Shown here one piece after another: positions 13,971 to 22,936 of a stretch of 26,708 bases of DNA (position 1 is its first letter; each line of letters begins with the position of its first letter). The translations under genes were made by a program, and so were the position numbers. The notes below the pieces were generated by a model that did no database searches, had not been told where the DNA came from, and worked only from the letters and a program-made list of their open reading frames with translations. Source of the stretch: ZC4RG17 sp035304485 (GTDB taxonomy: Bacteria > Actinomycetota > Acidimicrobiia > Spongiisociales > ZC4RG35); assembly GCA_035304485.1 (NCBI GenBank), contig DATGPZ010000017.1:1-26708 (forward strand), given 5' to 3'.

Positions 13971-15127
13971 GTACTCGGCTGCTCGGACCGGCGACCGGCC
14001 ACCGACAGAGCGAGAACGGCTCCGACGGCCAGACAACCGGCCACCAACAACCACATGTGATCGAACGACCAGCGCTCGGCCACCACGCCGAGGACGAGTG
14101 GCGCCCCGCCCGCCCCGAAGAAGACACCAGCCTGCGTGATAGCCGAACGCGAGGCCGCAGCGTTCCGATCGGAGTCCACCACCGTCGCCGTCATCAGGCC
14201 GGGCCAGCCCCAGCCGGTCGCATACGCCGCCATCACCACGACGACGAACAGCACGCCCATCGACAGCGGGACCGCCAGGAACACCAAGGACCCTGCCCCG
14301 AGGAGAACGATCAGACCGCTGAGGCTGCCATGACCGCGATCGACCACCAGGCCGGAAGCGATCCGAGCGCCGATGGAGGCTCCGCTCCCTGCGAACTGGA
14401 GCCAGCCCGCTTCGGCCTCGTCGAGTCCCGATTCGATGGCTGCGGAGACGAGGAACGTGCCCAGTGCCGCAGCCGCCACCGCTCCCAGCGCCGCTACCGA
14501 GGCGAGTCGGCGGAGATCGCTTCGAGCGAGTGCCCGTCCACCCCGAGAGGGGCCGGGGGCGGCATTCGCCTCCGGCTCCGCACGGGGAATGAGGAACCAG
14601 ACCAGGAGGGCGACGAGAGCCGAGAGCAAGAATGCGGCCCGCCATCCCGCCCGGAGGACGACCACCGGCACCGCCAATCCGGCGAGGAGAGTGGAGGCGG
14701 GGATGCCGGCATGCTTGAGACCGAAGACGGTGGCGCTGCGCTGGGGGTCGGTGTGGAGGGCGAGGGCCTGGTTGGCGGCTGGATTGGAGCTTCCGTACAT
14801 GACGGCCGAGGCGATCAGCAGCAGACCCAGACTCCAGGCGGTGGAGGCCAATGGTGCGACCAGGGCCGTGAGGACGGCAGAGGCGACCACGTTCGTTCGC
14901 ATGGCACGACGCCACCCCACCCGCTGGACCCACCGGCCGAGCGGAGCGGAGGCAGCCGCCGCCGTCAGGAAGAACGCCCCCGTGATCACACCGAGACCCA
15001 CCGGGCCCAGACCGAGTTCGGGTCCGATCTGGAAGAAGGCGGCTCCGGTCAGGAACACCGGGAGCGTCGAGATCGTGACTACCAGGATGCAGAGTGCCAG
15101 GAGGCGGACCTGGAGCCGGGAACCCAT
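13967..15127 (-). CDS. MFS transporter
   Basis: A 386-residue major facilitator protein with about twelve hydrophobic segments, starting LLALCILVVTISTLPVFLTGAAFF. The loop after helix 2 reads GRWVQRVGWRRAMR, corresponding to the conserved G-x3-D/R-R-x-G/R-R motif A, and GLKHAGIPASTLLAGL matches the helix 5 region. It sits in the cytoplasmic membrane. Direction of transport and substrate cannot be read. The stop of the upstream acyl-CoA oxidase-like gene overlaps its ATG (TGATG), and its own stop overlaps the thioesterase ATG (ATGA), so the three proteins are made together. A lipid-derived or organic acid substrate would fit the neighbours; this is inference. Confidence 0.93.
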   Translation of the reverse strand: MGSRLQVRLLALCILVVTISTLPVFLTGAAFFQIGPELGLGPVGLGVITGAFFLTAAAASAPLGRWVQRVGWRRAMRTNVVASAVLTALVAPLASTAWSLGLLLIASAVMYGSSNPAANQALALHTDPQRSATVFGLKHAGIPASTLLAGLAVPVVVLRAGWRAAFLLSALVALLVWFLIPRAEPEANAAPGPSRGGRALARSDLRRLASVAALGAVAAAALGTFLVSAAIESGLDEAEAGWLQFAGSGASIGARIASGLVVDRGHGSLSGLIVLLGAGSLVFLAVPLSMGVLFVVVVMAAYATGWGWPGLMTATVVDSDRNAAASRSAITQAGVFFGAGGAPLVLGVVAERWSFDHMWLLVAGCLAVGAVLALSVAGRRSEQPST

Positions 15128-17412
15128 CAAGCCATCGTATGAGCGACTGCGATGGGGGCTGAAAGCACCTGGTCGGGGATCCCGAACGAGTCCACCAGAT
15201 GGAGAGACTCAGCCGCCACCTCGGCGCACAGGTCCGTGACCAGATCACGGATCTGAGAGGCACCGTTCGACGTCACGAGGCCGGTGGTCAGATAGCCCGC
15301 CATGTCCGCCTCCACCCGCGAGAGCGCATAGAGGACAGCGAGTCGCTCGAGCATCTCGCCCAATCCCGAGTCCTCGGCCTCGACCTCCAAGATCCCTTCG
15401 AGCACCTCCGCCTCGACGGCCGCCCGCGACACGGCCAGAGCATGAGCCTGGACGTCGAGGAGAGCGGCTGACGCTTCCATGCCGTCGTCGATGCGGGCTC
15501 TCATCCGCGCGGCGAGAGTCGCCAATAGGTGGCGGCTGCGCCGGGTGAGCAGAGACGAACAGGTGACCGGATCGTCGAAGTCACCTCCGACCGCCCCCAC
15601 CACCGGGACCGATTCGGTGACGAAGTCGCCGACCCGATCGATGATCAGCCGCACCATCCTCCCCGGCGTGAGGTCGTCGACACTCGAGCGATGCCCAGTG
15701 AGGAGAGCCTTGGCGTGGAGTTGAGCCAGGACCGTGTTGTCTCCCTCGAAGGTGGTGAACACGTCCACGTCCGACATCAGCGGTCCCAAGCGGTTCTCGG
15801 CCATGTAACCCTGCCCACCACAGGCCTGGCGGCACTCTGCGACGGTGTCGAGGGCGTGCCAGCTGGCCTGGGCTTTGAGTCCGGCGGCTCGGCCTTCGAG
15901 GATGCGGCGCTCCGGACCCGTGTCCCCCGGTTCGCTCTCCAGCGCCACGTAATCGGCCGCCAGCCGGGCGGTGGCGAAGTGGTAGGCGACCGTCGCAGCG
16001 AGCCGGGGCATCAGCCGCCGTTGATGACTCCGGTAGTCGATCAGCAGGATCTCCCGACCTCCGTCGTCCGAGAACTGACGCCGGCGGTGGGCGTAGCGGA
16101 CGGCGATGGCTAGCGCGGTTTCGGCGACCGAGGCGGATGCCATCGCCACCGACACCCGACCTCCGACCAGGGTTCCGAGGGTGGTGAAGAAGCGTCGGGC
16201 TGGGCTCGTGATGGGCGAGCTGTAGGTGCCGTCTTCGTCGACAGAGGCATAGCGATCGAGGAGCGCCTGCCGGGGCACTCGCACTCGATCGAACATCAGC
16301 CAGCCGTTGTCGACACCGTTCAAGCCGGCCTTGGGACCATCGTCCCCGATGGTCACCCCGGGCAATGGGCGACCGTCCTCGCCCCGGATCGGCACGACGA
16401 AGGCATGGACACCGTGATCTGTCTCGTCGGCGACGAGGCGGGCGAACACCACGGCCCGTCGACCATCGACGGCCGCATTGCCGATGTAGTCCTTGCGTGC
16501 CTCGGCGTCAGGGGTGTGGATCTCGAAGCCGTCCTCAGAGAAGGTGGCGACAGTTCTGAGATCGGCGACGTTGGATCCATGGCCGGTCTCCGTCATGGCG
16601 AAACAGCCCGGCTCCTCGCCGGTGATGGCCCGTCTGAGGAGGTCCCTGTGGGTCTCGGTACCGAGCCGCATCAAGGCCCCGGCGTAGAGGCCGAACTGGA
16701 CTCCAAACTTGGTGAGCAGACTCAGGTCGTGGTGGGCGATGGTGGCGAATGCGGCCAGGAACCCGGCCGGGTCTCCCCCACCGCCGACCGTCTCCGGATA
16801 GCCGAGGGCGCCGATCCCTTCGGCGGCGAGGACCTCGAGCCATTCACTGACCTGGCGTCGGTGCTCGTCGATGGGGAGACCATGTCGAAGGCGGAACGCG
16901 GGCTGCGAGAGGATCTGGCGCACCTGTCGCTTGACGACCCCGCGCGGCCCGTCGAGCAGAGCTTTGAGCTCCGACCGATCGAACGAAGCCCGGGGCAGGA
17001 CGGGGAGAGGCTGCAGCGTGGAAGCCCGTGATGCCTGGAGGTCACGGGTCGCTCCCGGACCGAACGGGCCCACGGCTCGGTCTGCCGCCCTGAGTGCCGT
17101 CACCACGGAATCCGGCACCGACCCCACCAGTCGCAGGCCCAACTCGACGGGACCCAGGTGCAACTCCTCTTGGGTCAGTCCCCGGCGGATGGCTCCTCCC
17201 AGTCGATCCAGCTCGGACCCGGTGGGAGGCCGTTCGGGATCCAACCAGCGCTCGATGATGGGCGACGCCTCACCGTCGACCACTTCACACAGAACCGTCC
17301 TGAGCTCGTTCATCTCGTCGGGCGTGAGGCTTCCGTCCGACCAGGCCGTATACAGCAGTGGCAGGAAGGGCTTCAGCCGCTCATCGCGGAGCAACTCGTC
17401 GAGTGTCGCCAT
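15127..17412 (-). CDS. acyl-CoA oxidase/dehydrogenase-like flavoenzyme with extra N-terminal domain
   Basis: A 761-residue protein, longer than ordinary acyl-CoA dehydrogenases (about 380-400) and matching the acyl-CoA oxidase branch. Residues 1 to about 60 (LKPFLPLLYTAWSDGSLTPDEMNELRTVL) resemble a TerB-like helical domain. The flavoprotein core follows: CFAMTETGHGSNVADL at the FAD/substrate region, GVDNGWLMFDRVRVPR, TLVGGRVSVAMASASVAETALAIAVRYAHRRRQF, and CRQACGGQGYMAENRL before TTFEGDNTVLAQ, whose Glu is at the catalytic base position. A C-terminal helical domain of about 200 residues completes it. It oxidises an acyl-CoA at C2-C3. ATG 17412 fits the family; TACTGT ends 6 nt upstream. It is first in the operon with the MFS transporter and thioesterase. 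Whether the electron acceptor is oxygen or a flavoprotein is not visible. Confidence 0.92.
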   Translation of the reverse strand: MATLDELLRDERLKPFLPLLYTAWSDGSLTPDEMNELRTVLCEVVDGEASPIIERWLDPERPPTGSELDRLGGAIRRGLTQEELHLGPVELGLRLVGSVPDSVVTALRAADRAVGPFGPGATRDLQASRASTLQPLPVLPRASFDRSELKALLDGPRGVVKRQVRQILSQPAFRLRHGLPIDEHRRQVSEWLEVLAAEGIGALGYPETVGGGGDPAGFLAAFATIAHHDLSLLTKFGVQFGLYAGALMRLGTETHRDLLRRAITGEEPGCFAMTETGHGSNVADLRTVATFSEDGFEIHTPDAEARKDYIGNAAVDGRRAVVFARLVADETDHGVHAFVVPIRGEDGRPLPGVTIGDDGPKAGLNGVDNGWLMFDRVRVPRQALLDRYASVDEDGTYSSPITSPARRFFTTLGTLVGGRVSVAMASASVAETALAIAVRYAHRRRQFSDDGGREILLIDYRSHQRRLMPRLAATVAYHFATARLAADYVALESEPGDTGPERRILEGRAAGLKAQASWHALDTVAECRQACGGQGYMAENRLGPLMSDVDVFTTFEGDNTVLAQLHAKALLTGHRSSVDDLTPGRMVRLIIDRVGDFVTESVPVVGAVGGDFDDPVTCSSLLTRRSRHLLATLAARMRARIDDGMEASAALLDVQAHALAVSRAAVEAEVLEGILEVEAEDSGLGEMLERLAVLYALSRVEADMAGYLTTGLVTSNGASQIRDLVTDLCAEVAAESLHLVDSFGIPDQVLSAPIAVAHTMA

Positions 17413-17418
17413 GGTCGA

Positions 17419-17424
17419 ACAGTA
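17419..17424 (-). promoter_or_regulatory. -10 element of a probable leaderless promoter (acyl-CoA oxidase operon)
   Basis: On the minus strand TACTGT ends 6 nt before ATG 17412. It would drive the acyl-CoA oxidase-transporter-thioesterase operon. Confidence 0.55.
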
Positions 17425-17474
17425 GATGCCCCACGGCGACAGGGACATGTCACCATGTGCCGGTGACCGGCCTC

Positions 17475-18692
17475 ATGTCCGACTACGACCGTGAGCGCTC
17501 CAGCGAGCTGCGCCGGGCTCGCCGCCGGGCAACCGCCCTGTTGGTGGCCGTCGGCGCCGTCTTCGTTTCGACGTTTTGGATGGGTGACGCCACTTGGGTG
17601 GGCTTCTTGCGGACCACGGCCGAAGCCTCGGTAATTGGGGGACTGGCGGACTGGTTCGCCGTGACTGCCCTCTTCCGTCATCCCCTCGGCATACCGATCC
17701 CCCACACGGCGATCATCCCGCGCTCGAAGACGGGATTGGCCCGCAGTCTCGGCCAGTTCGTCGAGCACAATTTCCTCTCGCCCGACCAGTTCCTGGAACG
17801 GGTCGAAGCTCTGCAACCGGTACAACGGCTGGGCGAGTGGCTGATCGAAGAGGCGAACGCCGGCTCCGCTGCCAACCAGCTCAGCCGGATCGCGCAACAG
17901 TTCATGGAAGGGATCGACCGTGACAGCCTGGCGGCGCAGGCCGGAGACACAGCCGGCCGCCTGCTGCAGCACCCGGCCTTGACCGCCGGCCTAGGGAGAG
18001 CGTTGGCGGCAGCCCTTTCCGCCGGCCAGCATCATCCCACGGTGGAGGGTGCGATTCGGGGCGCGTCCTCGCTCCTGGTCGAGCAGGAGTCGACTCTTCG
18101 CTCACGAATGCGCCAGGAGTCACCGTGGTGGGTACCTGAGGCTGTCGACGACGCCGTGTTCGACAAGGCACGCGAAGCGGTGCTCGCATTCCTGGCCGAG
18201 GTGGCGTCGAATCGGGATCACGAAGTGCGAAAAGCCATCGACGCCCGGTTGCGGGACATCGCCGATCGCCTCCAAGACGACTCCGATCTGGCTCGACGAG
18301 TTTCGAGCGCGGTCGCTGGCCTGACGCAGAGCCCCGAATTCCGCCGGTCGCTGGCCGAACTCGTCGAGCGCACCCTGAGAGACCTCTCTCGCCCGGATCG
18401 CGTGACGCTCGGGCTGCAGGCAGTGGGAAGACGCCTGCTCGAGGACGAGGACCTCCGATCCCGACTCGACGGGTGGATGCAGACATTGGCGCCTTCGGTG
18501 GCGCGAGTCGGAAGGAGAGAGCTGGCAGACCTGATAGCCACCACCATCGAGCGATGGGATCCCAACGACACCAGCCGCCGGCTGGAGCTGTGGATGGGCA
18601 AGGATCTCCAGTTCGTGCGGATCAACGGCACGGTCGTCGGCGGGCTCGCCGGCCTCGCCATCCACACCGCCGTCTTCCTCCTTGGAGGCTGA
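17475..18692 (+). CDS. DUF445 family membrane-associated protein
   Basis: A 405-residue DUF445 protein. An N-terminal hydrophobic stretch (ATALLVAVGAVFVSTFW) is followed by the family signature WVGFLRTTAEASVIGGLADWFAVTALFRHPLGIPIPHTAIIPRSKTGLA. A long helical, charged central region contains VEHNFLSPDQFLERV, and a second hydrophobic segment closes the protein (FVRINGTVVGGLAGLAIHTAVFLL). The layout of one membrane segment at each end suggests the helical body is membrane-tethered. Function of the family is unknown. I chose ATG 17475 (MSDYDRERS); GTG 17463 in the same frame is also possible and no strong ribosome binding site decides. The gene is divergent from the acyl-CoA oxidase operon and its stop is 3 nt from that of the convergent PPOX gene. 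Confidence 0.9.
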   Translation: MSDYDRERSSELRRARRRATALLVAVGAVFVSTFWMGDATWVGFLRTTAEASVIGGLADWFAVTALFRHPLGIPIPHTAIIPRSKTGLARSLGQFVEHNFLSPDQFLERVEALQPVQRLGEWLIEEANAGSAANQLSRIAQQFMEGIDRDSLAAQAGDTAGRLLQHPALTAGLGRALAAALSAGQHHPTVEGAIRGASSLLVEQESTLRSRMRQESPWWVPEAVDDAVFDKAREAVLAFLAEVASNRDHEVRKAIDARLRDIADRLQDDSDLARRVSSAVAGLTQSPEFRRSLAELVERTLRDLSRPDRVTLGLQAVGRRLLEDEDLRSRLDGWMQTLAPSVARVGRRELADLIATTIERWDPNDTSRRLELWMGKDLQFVRINGTVVGGLAGLAIHTAVFLLGG

Positions 18693-18695
18693 AAC

Positions 18696-19115
18696 TCAGC
18701 GAATTTGGCCGTAGGCCCGCTCGGGATGGATTGACACCACCAGACGTCGGTCGTCGATCATCGCCTGATTGAACTCGTCCCAGTCCGGGTGCGGGCCGCC
18801 GGCTGCCGCCTCGTAGACACGTCGGAGCATGGCGGCAGCCTCGTCGCCGGGATCCGTGGTGACGGGTGTGAGCGTTGCCTTGCCTTCGATGACGACCCAA
18901 TTGCCGAACTCGGCGAAACCGACGTACAGGCCGGCGCGAGGATCCCGTCTGATGTTGCGGGTCTTGACTCGAGTGTCGGTGGTCGAGACGTGGAAGGCAT
19001 CGTCGAAGCTGGCGTAGACGATGTTGGACGCATGCGGCATCCCGTCGGGGTTGATGGTCAGGAGCAGCCCGCGGGCGTCCTTGGCGGCGAATGCCATCGC
19101 TTCTTCGAGATTCAC
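18696..19115 (-). CDS. PPOX-fold, F420-dependent oxidoreductase-type protein (Rv1155-like)
   Basis: A 139-residue split-barrel flavin/deazaflavin-binding protein. Family features are the short N-terminal helix (EEAMAFAAKDARGLLLTINPDGMPHASNIVYASFDDAFHVST), TRVKTRNIRRDPRAGLYVGF (cofactor phosphate-binding region), WVVIEGKATLTPV, and a C-terminal RLVVSIHPERAYGQIR. In mycobacteria such proteins bind F420 or haem degradation products; here cofactor choice is inferred from the actinobacterial context. The start is GTG 19115, with AGGAGAG just upstream; ORF sequence beyond it has no family content. It ends 3 nt from the convergent DUF445 gene and is divergent from hrpB. Confidence 0.87.
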   Translation of the reverse strand: MNLEEAMAFAAKDARGLLLTINPDGMPHASNIVYASFDDAFHVSTTDTRVKTRNIRRDPRAGLYVGFAEFGNWVVIEGKATLTPVTTDPGDEAAAMLRRVYEAAAGGPHPDWDEFNQAMIDDRRLVVSIHPERAYGQIR

Positions 19116-19176
19116 ATCTCTCCTGTCGTCGCGAGATCGATCCAACGCCCCGGCTGGGTGACGCATTCCCCACCCC

Positions 19177-19182
19177 TACCCT
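19177..19182 (+). promoter_or_regulatory. -10 element of a probable leaderless promoter (hrpB)
   Basis: TACCCT ends 7 nt before ATG 19190. The gap TTTCGAG has no Shine-Dalgarno. Confidence 0.55.
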
Positions 19183-19189
19183 TTTCGAG

Positions 19190-21604
19190 ATGCGCTCCAG
19201 CGGCCTACCTGTCGAGGAAGTCATCGGCGACGTGCGCCTCGCCCTCACGTCGAACTCGGCGGCGGTCCTGGTGGCACCACCCGGATCGGGGAAGACCACC
19301 GTCGTTCCCCTGGCATTGTTGGAGGCCATCGACGGCCGCATCCTCCTGCTGGAACCGCGGCGCTTGGCCACCCGGGCCGCGGCACGCCGCATGGCGTCGC
19401 TCTTGGGTGAGGAGGTGGGCGAGACGATCGGCTATGTCACCCGAACCGACCGACGCGTCGGGCGACACACCCGGCTGGAGGTGGTCACCGAAGGGATCCT
19501 GACCCGACGCCTCCAATCCGATCCGGAGCTGCCGGGAGTGGGGCTCGTGATCTTCGACGAGGCCCACGAACGGAATCTGCAGACCGATCTCGGCCTGGCT
19601 CTCACACTCGACGTCCGGAACAGCCTGAGGCCGGATCTCGCGGTGCTGATCATGTCCGCCACCATCGATCCGGCGCCGGTCTCTGCGCTTCTCGGTGGGG
19701 CGCCGGTGGTGGAAGCAAAGGGATCGCTGCACGAGGTCGACGTTCGGTGGACGCCGCCTCCACCCCGGCAACGACGAACCGACCAGCACACCGCGGCGGT
19801 CGTGCGGCGTGCTCTCGAAGAGACGGAAGGGGACGTGCTCGTGTTTCTGCCGGGGATGGCCGAGATCCGTCGTGTTCAAGAGGCGCTGACCGGCGTTCTC
19901 GCCGACGTGCGCATCCTCCACGGCTCCATCCCTCCAGAAGAACAGGATCTGGCGTTGGCTCCCTCCATCCCTCCCTTCCGGAAGGTGGTGCTCTCCACGG
20001 ACATCGCCGAGTCGAGCCTAACGGTCGAAGGGGTGACGGCGGTCGTCGACACCGGTGTTGCCCGCTCTCCTCGCTTCGACCCCCGAACCGGCATGACGCG
20101 TCTGCAGACCGTCCCGATCTCGCGGGCCTCTGCCGATCAGAGGGCGGGCAGAGCGGGGCGTCTGGGTCCCGGCGTCGCCTACCGGCTGTGGTCGAAGATG
20201 GAGCACGCCACCCGCCGGCCCGATATCCAACCGGAGATCAGACAGGTCGACCTCGCCGGGCTGGTGCTGGAGCTGGCGGCGTGGGGGACCTCGGATCCGG
20301 CGGAGCTGCGGTGGCTCGATCCTCCTCCGGAGCCGGCCTGGAACGAGGCCGTCGAATTGCTGGAGATGCTGGGAGCCCTGGAGGACAGGCGGATCACCGA
20401 GTTCGGGCGGTCGATGGCCCGGCTGCCCGTCCATCCCCGGGTCGCGGCCATGATCGCCGGCGCGGGACCGGACGCAGCGCTCGCCGTGTGGATGGCCGTG
20501 ATCCTGGAGGAGCGGGATCCGCTCCGGGGCGATCCGCGGGAGTTGCCGGTCGACATCGCGATCCGAGTTCGTCTGCTGGCAGACCGGGGGTTCCGTCATC
20601 CCGCCGCCGTGCCGGCAGCACTCCACCGTCTCCGCGACATGGCGTCGGATCTCGCCGATCGTGCCGGAGTGAGCCTCGGCGGCGAGGTCGATCTGGACCG
20701 GGCAGGCCCGGTCCTGGCGCGAGCCTTCCCCGATCGGCTGGCGGTTCGGAGGGGAAGCCCCGGTCGGTTCCAAATGCGCACCGGCACGACGGCGGTGATC
20801 CCGCCCCACGATCCTCTGGCGACAGAGGACTTCGTGGTGGCCGCCGACCTCGACGGCAAACGAAGGGATGCTCGGATTCGGCTGGCTGCGGCCATCGACG
20901 GAGCGGAAGTGGCAGAGCACTTCGTTCACGAGATCGACCAATCCGTGCGGCTGGTCTGGGAAGGTGAGCGACTCGTCGAACGCACAGAGCGACGTCTAGG
21001 CGGGATGGTCCTCGATTCTCGGGATCAGAGACCCGAGCCGGGAGAACGCACCGTGAGGGCGCTGCTGGGTCGAATCCGCGACCGGGGCTTGGACGTCTTG
21101 CCATGGACTCGAGAGAGCCGCGAGCTGTGCAGTCGGGTGAGCTTTCTCCACCGAACCGACCACCAGTGGCCGGACTGGACGGAGGCAGGGCTGGCCCAGC
21201 GATTGGAGGAATGGCTGGGCCCCTACCTGGTGGCTGCCACGGGCTGGGACGACGTGACCGATCTCGACCTGATGCGGATCCTCCGGTCGGAGCTCGGACA
21301 TTCTCGCTGGGAGCAGCTAGAGCGCGAGGCGCCGTCCCATCTGACGCTGCCCAACGGTCGCCGAGTGCGGATCGACTACTCGGGTGGGTCGCCGGTGGTC
21401 TCTGTTCGAGTCCAGGACGTGTTCGGCCTCCACGAGACGCCGCGGGTGGGAGGCCGACCGGTGGTGTTGGAGCTGCTGTCACCGGCCAACCGACCGATCC
21501 AGGTCACCTCCGACCTGGAAGGGTTCTGGAAAGGATCATGGCAACAGGTCCGCAAGGAGATGGCCGGCCGCTACCCCAAACACCCCTGGCCCGAACACCC
21601 TTGA
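19190..21604 (+). CDS. hrpB: ATP-dependent RNA helicase HrpB
   Basis: An 804-residue DEAH-box helicase. Visible motifs in order are the Walker A loop APPGSGKTT (29-37), LEPRRLATRAAARRMA (55-69), the DEAH box in IFDEAHERN (121-129), MSATID (155-160), VLVFLPGMAEIRRVQ, STDIAESSLTVEGVTAVVDTG and motif VI DQRAGRAGRLGPG. The C-terminal third has the HrpB-specific region including GRRVRIDYSGGSPVVSVRVQDVFGL and the ending LEGFWKGSWQQVRKEMAGRYPKHPWPE, which distinguishes HrpB from HrpA. Its role in bacteria is poorly defined; RNA remodelling is assumed. ATG 19190 is chosen because TACCCT precedes it by 7 nt and the family starts near here. The gene converges with the PhoH gene, with 3 nt between the stops. 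Confidence 0.96.
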   Translation: MRSSGLPVEEVIGDVRLALTSNSAAVLVAPPGSGKTTVVPLALLEAIDGRILLLEPRRLATRAAARRMASLLGEEVGETIGYVTRTDRRVGRHTRLEVVTEGILTRRLQSDPELPGVGLVIFDEAHERNLQTDLGLALTLDVRNSLRPDLAVLIMSATIDPAPVSALLGGAPVVEAKGSLHEVDVRWTPPPPRQRRTDQHTAAVVRRALEETEGDVLVFLPGMAEIRRVQEALTGVLADVRILHGSIPPEEQDLALAPSIPPFRKVVLSTDIAESSLTVEGVTAVVDTGVARSPRFDPRTGMTRLQTVPISRASADQRAGRAGRLGPGVAYRLWSKMEHATRRPDIQPEIRQVDLAGLVLELAAWGTSDPAELRWLDPPPEPAWNEAVELLEMLGALEDRRITEFGRSMARLPVHPRVAAMIAGAGPDAALAVWMAVILEERDPLRGDPRELPVDIAIRVRLLADRGFRHPAAVPAALHRLRDMASDLADRAGVSLGGEVDLDRAGPVLARAFPDRLAVRRGSPGRFQMRTGTTAVIPPHDPLATEDFVVAADLDGKRRDARIRLAAAIDGAEVAEHFVHEIDQSVRLVWEGERLVERTERRLGGMVLDSRDQRPEPGERTVRALLGRIRDRGLDVLPWTRESRELCSRVSFLHRTDHQWPDWTEAGLAQRLEEWLGPYLVAATGWDDVTDLDLMRILRSELGHSRWEQLEREAPSHLTLPNGRRVRIDYSGGSPVVSVRVQDVFGLHETPRVGGRPVVLELLSPANRPIQVTSDLEGFWKGSWQQVRKEMAGRYPKHPWPEHP

Positions 21605-21607
21605 AGG

Positions 21608-22936
21608 CTATAGGAGGGCGGCGGCGAGGTCGGCGAGGGGGGAACGGACGGTCCGGTCGAGGGTGACGTGACCGAAGAGTGGCGAGCCTTTGAACTTCTC
21701 GATCAGTGCGGCCATGCCGCCGTAGGGAGATATGTAGGGGTTGTCGACCTGGGTCAGGTCACCGCAGAACACGACCTTCGAGTTGCGGCCCATCCGGGTC
21801 AGGATGACCTTGAGGGTGGCGAGCTCCAGGTTCTGCGCCTCGTCGATGATCACGAACTCGTCGGTGATCGACCTACCGCGTAAGTAGGTGACCGCCGCCA
21901 TCTCGAGCTCACCTCGAGCGATCAGCTCCTCGACAGCGGCCTTGGCACCATCCGCCCCGGCGTCGGCGAACAGGGCGTAGAGGTTGTCGTTGACGGCGGC
22001 CATCCACGGGGCGAGCTTCTCGGAGAGGTCCCCCGGTAGATAGCCGACCTCCTGTCGCCCGACCGCCACCAGCGGCCGATAGACCGTCACCCGCCGATAG
22101 CGTTGCTGCTCCAGCACTTGTTCGAGGGCAGCGGCGAGGGCGAGGAACGTCTTGCCCGAACCGGCCCGGCCCATCATGGAGACCGCGGCGATGTCGGGAT
22201 CCAGCAGATGATGGAGGGCGACCGTCTGTTGCAGGTTCTTCGGCTCGACCCCGAAGGCACGGACGTGGGTACTCACCCGCTCCACCACCGTGGAGGGCTC
22301 GGTCTGGACCACCCGTGCCAGCCCCGAACGCGACTTGCCGGCCCTGAGAACCACGAACTCGTTCACCAGCGCCGGGACATCGAGCTCGAGCTTTCCCTGG
22401 TCGAACAACTGGTCGATCGTCTCCGCGTCGGTCTCGTGCTCGCTGACGCCGGAATGGAGCTCGTCGACCGGGACCGTGTCGCCGCGATAGTCCTGTACCT
22501 CTATACCGAGCTGGGCGGCCTTGATTCGGAGGCTGGCGTCCTTGGTGACGAGAACCGGCGACGAGAGGTTGAAGCAGCTGGAGAGGATCCGGTGGTCCGG
22601 CGTGGCCGGATCCAACGCCTTGGGCAGCCGATCGGAGTTGATGCCGTTTATCTCGATCCGCAGCGTCCCGCCCGAGGGCAGAGGAACCGACTCCCGCATC
22701 CCTCCGGGCTGGGAAGCTCCGAGAGATTCCAACAGTCGGATAGCCGCCCGGGCGTTCGCTCCGACCTCGTCGAGCCGGGTCTTTTTTCGGTCCAGCTCCT
22801 CGACCACCACCAACGGCAGGACCAGTTCGTGTTCGTCGAAGCGGACCAGCGCATGGGGGTCGGCGAGCAGGACGCAGGTGTCGAGGACGAAGGTGCGGGG
22901 CACGGAATCGGTCTCCTGACTGGCCAACGTGCTCAC
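21608..22936 (-). CDS. PIN domain-PhoH family ATPase (YlaK-like)
   Basis: A 442-residue two-domain protein. The N-terminal PIN nuclease domain (about residues 12-150) starts TFVLDTCVLLADPHALVRF and contains VVVEELDRKK and VLVTKDASLRIKA, with acidic residues at the usual active-site positions. The C-terminal PhoH domain has MMGRAGSGKTFLALAAALEQ (Walker A), RPLVAVGRQEVGYLPGDLSEKLAPW, the TYLRGRSITDEFVIIDEAQN block (Walker B) and FCGDLTQVDNPYI. PIN-PhoH fusions are proposed RNA-processing enzymes joining helicase and RNase activities. The annotated start is GTG 22936; an upstream three-codon reading frame (ATG 22944) stops across this GTG. It is co-directional with the CAP-SLH gene, which ends 96 nt upstream, but is probably transcribed separately. 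Confidence 0.94.
   Translation of the reverse strand: MSTLASQETDSVPRTFVLDTCVLLADPHALVRFDEHELVLPLVVVEELDRKKTRLDEVGANARAAIRLLESLGASQPGGMRESVPLPSGGTLRIEINGINSDRLPKALDPATPDHRILSSCFNLSSPVLVTKDASLRIKAAQLGIEVQDYRGDTVPVDELHSGVSEHETDAETIDQLFDQGKLELDVPALVNEFVVLRAGKSRSGLARVVQTEPSTVVERVSTHVRAFGVEPKNLQQTVALHHLLDPDIAAVSMMGRAGSGKTFLALAAALEQVLEQQRYRRVTVYRPLVAVGRQEVGYLPGDLSEKLAPWMAAVNDNLYALFADAGADGAKAAVEELIARGELEMAAVTYLRGRSITDEFVIIDEAQNLELATLKVILTRMGRNSKVVFCGDLTQVDNPYISPYGGMAALIEKFKGSPLFGHVTLDRTVRSPLADLAAALL

Noticed and set aside
13971..15263. N-terminal extension of the thioesterase frame covering the MFS gene
   Set aside because: Only the last 132 codons carry the hotdog domain. The rest is out of frame with a twelve-helix transporter, and the ATGA overlap fixes the start at 13970.
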